Shown: positions 58,212 through 64,000 of the stretch, piece after piece
Numbering within the stretch: position 1 is the stretch's first letter
Layout: every line of letters starts with the position of its first letter
Source of the DNA: CAVPLM01 sp964497095
GTDB lineage: Bacteria > Actinomycetota > Thermoleophilia > RBG-16-64-13
Assembly: GCA_964497095.1 (NCBI GenBank)
Contig: CAZCCL010000002.1
Location: 1 to 64,000, forward strand
Reading direction: 5' to 3'
DNA length: 64,000 nt
Made by a program: the position numbers and the translations under genes
The notes under the pieces: model-generated
What the model was told of the DNA's origin: nothing
Database searches by the model: none
What the model saw: the letters and a program-made list of their open reading frames with translations, nothing else

Positions 58212-60050
58212 CTAGCGCTCCGGGATGACCGGCAGCACGACGTGCGACGCATGCTCCTTATCGTGATAGATGGTGTCCCGCCCCACCTTGAGGCCGTAGT
58301 AGTGGCCACCGAAGTCGAAGGCGTTCGAGTCGTAGCAGGCTAGATCCACCCTAATGCGGTGGCCCTTGAGGAAGCAGCACGAGGTGGCCCAGACTTCGAT
58401 CTCGAACTTGTAGATCGTGTTGGGCTCGAGCGGCTTGGGTTCATCGTGCCGGTAGTACGGCCGGTAGGGCAGGCTCTTGGCCTCTTCCTTGGTGAAGGCA
58501 TGTGACGCCCTGAGCCAGCCTCGGGTCAGCATCCGGCCGCGGGGGGCCATACCCGGTATCTGCTCGTCGTCGGGCAGTTGATCGGTGAGACGCACGAAGA
58601 AGTCGGTGTCGGTCTGGTCGGAGGACGCCCAGAGATTGAGGACGATGCTCCCTATCACCTCCAGGTCCTCGGCGAGGGGCGCGCTCGCGAAGGTGAGGAT
58701 CTTGCGCACCGGGTTGGGCACCCCGTCTTCCATGACCGCCGTCCCCAGACCGGAGAAGTGCGACCAGTCGGGGTCGGGGTAGTCGTAGCTGGTCGAACCG
58801 GCGGTCACCGCGGCCTCGGTCTCACCGGCGGCCACGATGTCCTCGGGCGCCCAAGCGGTCCGCGGTCTGCCCATGGCATCCACCGCGGGTCGGGCGGGGG
58901 CGGGGGGCGGGCCGGCCGCCGCCGCCGTCGGCGCTTCCCAGCTCAGGGCTCCATCGTTCAGCGATCCCACCGCGCCACTCGGTCCCGGCGCCAGATACAG
59001 GTTCCGATACTCCGTATCCGGGATGGGCCAATCCTTCTCCGGGCGGTAGACCTCGCGATTGCGCACGAACACCGTGACAGGGTCCTCATCCATGAAACCG
59101 GTGTCGTTGCCCTTGAGCCAATGGTCGTACCAGCGCAAATGCAGCCACTGCATCTCTCGGGAGTTGAAGATGGCCATCTCATCGCCCTCGAAGTCTCCGT
59201 GGCAAAGGAGCAGTTTCTTGGGAGTGGTCACCATCTCGTAGCCCCGGATGTTGCCCCGTAGATGGATGCCGACCTTGTGCAGGATGCCGATGCTGTAGAC
59301 CGGTACCTGGATCTTGGTGAAGTCGGGGTTGCGGGTCTTCCAGAAGTCGTCGCAGGTGGGGTGGTGAATGACGTTCCAGGGGAGGTCCCACTTGCCCACG
59401 TCGGGGGAGGGGCCGTACCTACCTAGACGGTAGTTCGCCCGGATCTCCGCGGTCCACCAGTTGGCGGGAAAGCCCAGAGCCATGATGCCCCCGTGGAAGG
59501 CCACATCCCGATACATATCCGCGCCTGCGTCGAAGGGGGCGATGCAGCACAGGTGGGGGGGCTGCATGGCGGCGGTGAACCATTGTACCCAGGCGAGCAG
59601 CGATTCCCCGATCATCCCGACTTTGCCCGTACACCAGGGCTGGACCGCGATCCACTCCACCATGTCGTAGAGATCGTTCTGCTCCTCTTGGCTGAAGAGT
59701 TGGAACTCGCCCTCCACGGACTTGCCGCTGCCTCGGATGTCCTGGTGCACGTACACGTAGCCCCGGGACACGAACCATTCGATGTCGTTGGTCTCGCGAA
59801 AGTGGTAGACGGGCCACTGCGGTAGGTACTCGAGGTCCTTCTGGTAGGCGCTGGTGGCGTAGAGAGCCGGGAACTCCCCAGGTGCATCCGGGCGGAAGAT
59901 GTCACACGCCACCCGCACCCCGTCGCGCATGGTGACCATCACATCCCTCTCCACGACCATCTCGTATTCGGGCTTGCTCAGTTCGTCCGCAGGGAAGTCC
60001 TTGGGGAGCATGGTGGACATGATCTCGGGTTTGAGGATCTTGGTGTACAT
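58212..60050 (-). CDS. CocE/NonD-family S15-type hydrolase
   Basis: A 612-aa alpha/beta hydrolase of the X-Pro dipeptidyl-peptidase (S15) / CocE esterase family. MVTMRDGVRVACDIFRPD (40-55) starts the fold; VHQDIRGSGKSVEGE gives oxyanion residues; the nucleophile is Ser150 in GMIGESLLAW, where most relatives have GxSYxG. The C-terminal jelly roll includes DTDFFVRLTDQLPD and GRMLTRGWLRASH. A Pro/Ala insertion lies near 375-410. AGGAGG precedes the ATG. Second gene of the amidohydrolase operon, likely hydrolysing an ester or amide related to the partner's substrate. Confidence 0.88.
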   Translation of the reverse strand: MYTKILKPEIMSTMLPKDFPADELSKPEYEMVVERDVMVTMRDGVRVACDIFRPDAPGEFPALYATSAYQKDLEYLPQWPVYHFRETNDIEWFVSRGYVYVHQDIRGSGKSVEGEFQLFSQEEQNDLYDMVEWIAVQPWCTGKVGMIGESLLAWVQWFTAAMQPPHLCCIAPFDAGADMYRDVAFHGGIMALGFPANWWTAEIRANYRLGRYGPSPDVGKWDLPWNVIHHPTCDDFWKTRNPDFTKIQVPVYSIGILHKVGIHLRGNIRGYEMVTTPKKLLLCHGDFEGDEMAIFNSREMQWLHLRWYDHWLKGNDTGFMDEDPVTVFVRNREVYRPEKDWPIPDTEYRNLYLAPGPSGAVGSLNDGALSWEAPTAAAAGPPPAPARPAVDAMGRPRTAWAPEDIVAAGETEAAVTAGSTSYDYPDPDWSHFSGLGTAVMEDGVPNPVRKILTFASAPLAEDLEVIGSIVLNLWASSDQTDTDFFVRLTDQLPDDEQIPGMAPRGRMLTRGWLRASHAFTKEEAKSLPYRPYYRHDEPKPLEPNTIYKFEIEVWATSCCFLKGHRIRVDLACYDSNAFDFGGHYYGLKVGRDTIYHDKEHASHVVLPVIPER

Positions 60051-60116
60051 TCGCTACCTCCTAGCGAGTCGGCAACGGATCCCAGAGCCCCGGCCTGCCG
60101 GCCGGTGGGCGTCAGC

Positions 60117-61142
60117 TCAGAGCGCGAACCCCAATCTGGCCGGATTCTCCTCGTAGATCATCGTCTGTTCGTCGGTGGATAGTCCGAGCCCGTCGAGAAA
60201 CTCCCCGCTTTCCACGGTTGTCTCGTAGGGGTAGTCGGTCCCCAACATGATCTTCTCTATTCCCAGGGCGGCCCGGGTGCACTCGAAGGCGGCCGCCAGG
60301 AAGTTCCCGCTGGTGGTCGCGTACATGTTGCCGAGCAGGTACTCGCTGGGCCGCTTCTCGATTCCGGGCATGGATCCGGACCCTTTGGGCACGTGGTACT
60401 GGAGGAAGGAGCGGTCCACCCGCTTGAGCAGGAAGGGGAGGGCTTCGCCGTAGTGGCCGAGAATGATCGTCAACTTGGGGAAGGCGTCGAACACCCCGCT
60501 CAGGATCAGTCGCATCATGACGGTCGAGGTCTCGATCCCGAAGCCGAAACCGGGCCCGGCCAAGGCCAGACCGTAATCGGTCAGTTGGCGGATCATGGGG
60601 AAGGTCGGATGCAGATAGACCGGCACGCCCAGTTCCTCGGCCTTGCCCAGTATGGGCCAGTAGCGTCTATCGTCCAGATAGGAGTCACCGAAGTTGGAGT
60701 GAGTGTTCCAACCTCGGAAGCCCAGGGCCTTGACGGCCCGCTCCAATTCCTTGACGGCCTCTTCCGGCTCTCTGGGACCGAGCGTGGCGAAGCCGAGATA
60801 CCGGTCCGGATGGCGGTCGATGGCCTGGGCCAGTCTGTCGTTGGCGTCCTTCGCCAGGGCGGTGGCAACCTTGGGCTCCAGTTGCTCCAGCGCCGGCGCC
60901 GTATGGGAGAGCACCGCCACGTCGATGCCGATGGCGTCCATCGCCTGCAGGCGCCTTTCGTCGAGGTCGAGTAGTCGGTCCACCAGGGCGTCCCCGAAGG
61001 GCTGCCAGTAGTCGACCGAATGGTAGACATGGCGCTCGCCGGTCTCCCTGTCGTCCACGAAGCGGGGATAGCCCGGGTTCTTGTAGAGGGCGTCGATATA
61101 GGCTTCTGTGGCGAAGTGGTTCTCGGTGTCGATCTTCATCAA
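60117..61142 (-). CDS. amidohydrolase-2 family enzyme, possible aromatic-acid decarboxylase
   Basis: A 341-aa TIM-barrel protein of the ACMSD/gamma-resorcylate decarboxylase group. The first metal motif is ENH (7-9, in KIDTENHFA), like the E-x-H of 2,3-dihydroxybenzoate and gamma-resorcylate decarboxylases and unlike D-x-H-x-H hydrolases. Further ligands: His in VYLHPTFPM, His in IILGHYGEALPF, Asp in MLGTDYPYE. It probably removes CO2 from, or hydrolyses, a small aromatic or muconate-type acid. First gene of an operon with the CocE-like hydrolase (66-bp gap), under a promoter bearing a TetR-type operator. Confidence 0.85.
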   Translation of the reverse strand: MMKIDTENHFATEAYIDALYKNPGYPRFVDDRETGERHVYHSVDYWQPFGDALVDRLLDLDERRLQAMDAIGIDVAVLSHTAPALEQLEPKVATALAKDANDRLAQAIDRHPDRYLGFATLGPREPEEAVKELERAVKALGFRGWNTHSNFGDSYLDDRRYWPILGKAEELGVPVYLHPTFPMIRQLTDYGLALAGPGFGFGIETSTVMMRLILSGVFDAFPKLTIILGHYGEALPFLLKRVDRSFLQYHVPKGSGSMPGIEKRPSEYLLGNMYATTSGNFLAAAFECTRAALGIEKIMLGTDYPYETTVESGEFLDGLGLSTDEQTMIYEENPARLGFAL

Positions 61143-61284
61143 GGCGTGTCCCCCGTGTTCGCTTCGATCATTGCGCGCGGCGTCGAGCCTTGCGTTACGG
61201 ACCCGCAGGCTGTCCGTGATACTCGTGGCCTGCGGGTCCGGAAAGGGGGTGGGCGCTCCAGGATCAGCCCGCGCTGCTGATATC

Positions 61285-61331
61285 AGTAAGCGCTCACTCC
61301 GTTACCATACCCTGTCTGGGAGCATTGTCAA
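61285..61331 (-). promoter_or_regulatory. promoter and TetR-type operator of the amidohydrolase operon
   Basis: On the minus strand TTGACA (61331-61326), 16 nt, TATGGT (61309-61304). The start is expected near 61297. AGTGAGCGCTTACT (61298-61285), palindromic at 12 of 14 positions, covers that start and matches operators seen for many TetR regulators. A perfect CTGATATCAG lies right beside it (61286-61277). The operator overlaps the last codon and stop of the tetR gene. The leader to the amidohydrolase ATG is about 155 nt. Confidence 0.75.
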
Positions 61332-61965
61332 GCCGGACCGGCGAGGTGGCAATCGAGATGCTCTCCAGGATGCGGTCCAGCATCCGCTGGACCCGGTCGG
61401 CGTCAGCATATTCGGTCAGTCCCATGAGATAGGAGATGTCCTGGGCCCAATACACGCTCACCAGTTCCCAGGCCAATTGTTCCGTGTCGATCTCCGGCCT
61501 TATCACTCCCTGGGACTTTCCCTCGTCCAGTATGGCCGCGAGCGCATTGATGGACGATCGCTCTCTTTCGGCCAGGGCATCCCGAAGGCCGACCTCAGGC
61601 GGAGCGGCCACGAATTCAAACAGGGGATAGACGTAGCCCTCTATCTCGGAAGAGACTATGGCCGAGTGGAGTCTGCCGATGGCCCGCAGGCGATCGAGGG
61701 CGTTCTCTTGGTCGGCGCTACGGATCACTTTGAAGACACGCTCGTACACCAGATCGAGCGCGGCCAGCAGCATCTCCGCGCGACTGGAGAAATGCCGGTA
61801 AAGGGTGGCTTCGGACACCCCCGCCGCCGCCGCGATCCGGGAAGTAGTCGTCCCCTGGATGCCGTACCTGGCCACCACATCCATCGTCACTTCAACGATC
61901 TGTCTCTTGCGGTCGGGGGCGCTAAGCCGCCGGGTCCTCCCGGGCCCGGCGCCGGGCTTGGCCAT
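61294..61965 (-). CDS. TetR-family transcriptional regulator
   Basis: A 223-aa repressor from ATG 61965 (MAKPGAG). The helix-turn-helix lies at about 22-66: VARYGIQGTTTSRIAAAAGVSEATLYRHFSSRAEML, a perfect TetR_N pattern. The C-terminal ligand-binding domain is helical and includes WAQDISYLMGLTEYADADRVQRML. An upstream frame to 62082 is Arg-rich and probably untranslated. It lies just upstream of the amidohydrolase-CocE genes, with a matching operator at their promoter, so it probably represses them. No operator is visible before its own start. Confidence 0.9.
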   Translation of the reverse strand: MAKPGAGPGRTRRLSAPDRKRQIVEVTMDVVARYGIQGTTTSRIAAAAGVSEATLYRHFSSRAEMLLAALDLVYERVFKVIRSADQENALDRLRAIGRLHSAIVSSEIEGYVYPLFEFVAAPPEVGLRDALAERERSSINALAAILDEGKSQGVIRPEIDTEQLAWELVSVYWAQDISYLMGLTEYADADRVQRMLDRILESISIATSPVRLDNAPRQGMVTE

Positions 61966-62446
61966 GACGGCCGGTCTTGCGCGTTCTGCTCCGTTTCGCC
62001 TAGCGCTCGTGCCGGCTCCCTTCCTTCGCGTCGCAGCGGAACCACGGGCGCGGGGCCCGACCCGCGTTTCGGGTCGGAGCACCGCGCCTTGGAGGGCTGC
62101 TCTTGTCCGTGGTTGCCATCCTAGCTCATGAGGGTCGCTCGGTGCGAGCGGCTTTGACCCCGGAGGCTGTGGAGCGCGTGAGGCGAGGGCTAGGCCGAGG
62201 GCCGGCGGTCAACCCGTCAGCGGTGTACGCCGGCCCGCACACCAGCGCGTAAGTTAACCCCCCCGGCGACGCCACGGNNNNNNNNNNGTGGCTTTTCCCC
62301 CGGGGGGGGGGGGGGCGGGTGTGGGGGGGGGGCGGGGGGGGGGGGGGCGCCCCCCCGCCCGGGGCCCCCCCCCCCGCCCTCTCACCTGCGCTCCAGTTCA
62401 CCGCCCGGGCTACGCCTCGGCGGCGGACTTCACGACTGAGCGACGC
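61966..62446. other. 481-bp gene-free region with assembly gap and homopolymer tracts
   Basis: Contains the possible leader of tetR (to about 62120), then non-coding-looking sequence, ten Ns (62278-62287) and a block of long G and C runs (about 62298-62384). The runs are probably low-quality contig ends. No gene, RNA or promoter is supported. Confidence 0.7.
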
Positions 62447-63892
62447 TTACGCGTACTCCATAGGCTGAGCGGTATCCTGCACCGGGGTTCCCGGAGCAGC
62501 GGCGTTGCTGACCACGATGGGCTCGATCTTATAGTTGGGATTGGTGCTCGCCCGCCACTGCTGCGCGCCTATGTTCGGTTTGTAGTTGTTCTTGATCGGG
62601 CGCCGACCGTTCGGATCGACCGGCTCGGTGTAGTCGATGGGGCCCTGCTGGAACGTGCCTTTGGTCGTCAAGATTGCCTCGAGGACGGATTCCTTGTCCT
62701 CTGGGTTCGTGGCCCGCTTGTACACATCGACGGCCCACTCCAGTTTCCCGTAAGTGCCGATGGCCGCAGTCCACTGTTCGCCCGTCTTGGCCTCATAGTC
62801 GTCGGCCAGCCCTTGCGAATCGAGGTCCGAGAGCGTGTCCTTGTACCCCCAAGTGGGGTGCCACGCACACTCGCCGATCATCCCCAGGCCCATGTTGGCA
62901 TAGCTCTCGACGGCCTGGGGGAAGATGAGGGCTTTGCCCGAGCTGATGAATATGGGTTTGTAGCCTTGCTGCAGGGACTGAATTGTGAAGTTGGAGAACC
63001 ACGGCGGGTCGTTGGTCCCGCAGACGATCTGGCAGTCCTTCTGCTTGAACTCGTTGATAAACGAGGTGAAGTCCTCGGCCGGGATGTTGTAGGGCTCAGG
63101 CACCACCAGCTCGTAGCCCTTCTCGCCGAACACCTTGGGCGCCGCCGAGGGGTCCATCCAGCCCTGGTAGTCGGCGTCGTTCTGGAAGAGCATCCCCACC
63201 TTCTTGTTGGTCTCGACCCCACTGGTCTCGAACGCGTCGGTGTAGGCGGCGATGGTCAGTTCCGAGCCGAGCATGTTGCCGTAGGCCCACTTGAATTCCA
63301 TGGGCTGGCCACTTTGGATGAAAAGCGCCTGCCACGGGGCGAAACTCATCAGCACCGGGCACCCGAGAGCCTCGCCCTGGCCGGCGACCGGGTTGCAGGT
63401 GTCGGGCGTACCCGAGGCCAGCAACATGTCGACATTGTCGAGCGTGACCAGGTCGCCTGCCACCTGGGCCGCCCGGTTGGAGTCGGATTGGGTGTCTTTG
63501 ACCACGATTTCGAACATGCGCTTCGTGCCGTCGCCCGCGATGATGCCGTCCTTCAGGGCCTCGTTGAAGTGGCCGATCTGCCAGTCGTCGGAGATGGCGA
63601 AGACCGCGAAGTTGCCGGTCTTCGGCGACACGAATCCGAGCTTGATGGGACGACCTTCTTCCGGTGCTGCGCTGACGGTCGTGGTGCTTTGTGCTGCTGT
63701 AGTGGTGGTCTGGGCTCCCGTTGTCGTGGTCTGGGCGGCCGTGGTGGTGGTCGTCTCTTCCTCGCCGCAGGCCGCAAGCAGCCCACCCAGTCCGGCGCCC
63801 ATACCGATGGTGGCCCCGGCGATGCCGGCGATCTTCAGAAAGTCACGTCGACTGTAGGTCTTGTCTTCCTTGTCGAGCATCATTACCCCCAT
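62447..63892 (-). CDS. ABC transporter substrate-binding lipoprotein, branched-chain amino acid/amide type (second paralogue)
   Basis: A 481-aa paralogue of the protein at 19-1401. Twin-arginine motif SRRDFL (14-19), lipobox LLAAC with Cys42, Thr/Ala-rich linker, then the family block VKDTQSDSNRAAQVAGDLV. Both proteins also end in Tyr-Ala. ATG 63892 or ATG 63883 may be the start; a G-run lies only a few nt before the latter. No permease or ATPase genes are next to it: downstream lie the gap region and tetR. It may share a permease elsewhere, or feed a solute linked to the amidohydrolase operon. Ligand unknown. Confidence 0.88.
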   Translation of the reverse strand: MGVMMLDKEDKTYSRRDFLKIAGIAGATIGMGAGLGGLLAACGEEETTTTTAAQTTTTGAQTTTTAAQSTTTVSAAPEEGRPIKLGFVSPKTGNFAVFAISDDWQIGHFNEALKDGIIAGDGTKRMFEIVVKDTQSDSNRAAQVAGDLVTLDNVDMLLASGTPDTCNPVAGQGEALGCPVLMSFAPWQALFIQSGQPMEFKWAYGNMLGSELTIAAYTDAFETSGVETNKKVGMLFQNDADYQGWMDPSAAPKVFGEKGYELVVPEPYNIPAEDFTSFINEFKQKDCQIVCGTNDPPWFSNFTIQSLQQGYKPIFISSGKALIFPQAVESYANMGLGMIGECAWHPTWGYKDTLSDLDSQGLADDYEAKTGEQWTAAIGTYGKLEWAVDVYKRATNPEDKESVLEAILTTKGTFQQGPIDYTEPVDPNGRRPIKNNYKPNIGAQQWRASTNPNYKIEPIVVSNAAAPGTPVQDTAQPMEYA

Positions 63893-64000
63893 TTCGTGAC
63901 GTTATCCGCCCTGCTGTACCCTGTCTGGTCGTCTTTCTGCTCCCCCTCTCTTTCGGCTTCGCGCGGTCTGTCAAACCTGCGAGGTGCAATAGCAAGCCAC

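Noticed and set aside
62140..62253. Short rightward frame starting VRAALTPEAVERV
   Set aside because: Looks protein-like for about 37 aa, but has no ribosome site, no homologue recognised and ends at once; too weak to call.
62126..62401. 91-aa Pro/Gly-rich leftward frame over the gap
   Set aside because: Crosses the Ns and homopolymer runs; not credible protein.

Overview
The window is a GC-rich scaffold, probably a metagenome-assembled or draft genome, because it carries two 10-N gaps. The best guess is a deep-branching Actinomycetota-like bacterium. Supporting signs are lipoproteins with Thr/Ala/Gly-rich linkers and Tat signals, a Ser/Thr kinase next to an FHA-ABC transporter (as in PknF/Rv1747 of Mycobacterium), a recR-lysC neighbourhood, GTG/TTG starts and apparently leaderless mRNAs. 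One feature recalls Firmicutes instead: a 266-nt Alu-domain-bearing SRP RNA lies next to tRNA-Ser and upstream of dnaX-ybaB-recR. The phylum is an inference, not a proof.

Layout. 0-8 kb: an orphan branched-chain/amide-type binding protein, then a leftward operon of ABC-2 exporter (one ATPase, two permeases), GAF-SpoIIE phosphatase and a PAS-GAF-PAS-receiver protein. 8-12 kb: a rightward envelope-signalling cluster of secreted Gly/Ser/Thr protein, OmpR-type regulator, histidine kinase (broken by a probably spurious gap) and a secreted Cys-repeat protein. 12-19.3 kb: leftward housekeeping block (tRNA-Ser, lipoprotein, SRP RNA, CPA2 antiporter, dnaX, ybaB, recR, lysC). 19.4-31 kb: membrane protein, MITE/REP-like repeat, 5-alpha-reductase-like enzyme, AEC carrier, a second ABC-2 exporter, a HAD-PurM fusion, a MarR-MFS pair with a clear promoter/operator, an M1 peptidase, a methyltransferase and a TatD-like hydrolase.

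30.8-36.9 kb: zinc-ribbon membrane protein, divergent from a triple-FHA ABC transporter and a TPR-tailed Ser/Thr kinase. 36.9-40.7 kb: leftward thioesterase-LuxE-LuxC operon, a fatty-acid reductase module with no luciferase. 40.9-43.8 kb: SPFH protein, ribbon-helix-helix protein, M29 aminopeptidase and a heavily eroded flavin disulfide-oxidoreductase pseudogene. 43.8-51 kb: complete peptide ABC transporter operon with a fused double ATPase and a terminal MFS gene. 51-58 kb: P-type ATPase, two GNAT proteins, a small membrane protein, purC and a DEAD-box helicase. 58-64 kb: a TetR-controlled amidohydrolase/decarboxylase plus CocE-type hydrolase operon with a readable promoter and operator, a poor-quality gap region, and a second orphan binding protein paralogous to the first.

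The most interesting candidates for undescribed biology are the LuxE-LuxC-hotdog thioesterase module, the two-component system bracketed by repetitive secreted proteins, the HAD-PurM fusion, and the exporter operon ending in phosphatase and pseudo-receiver signalling proteins.
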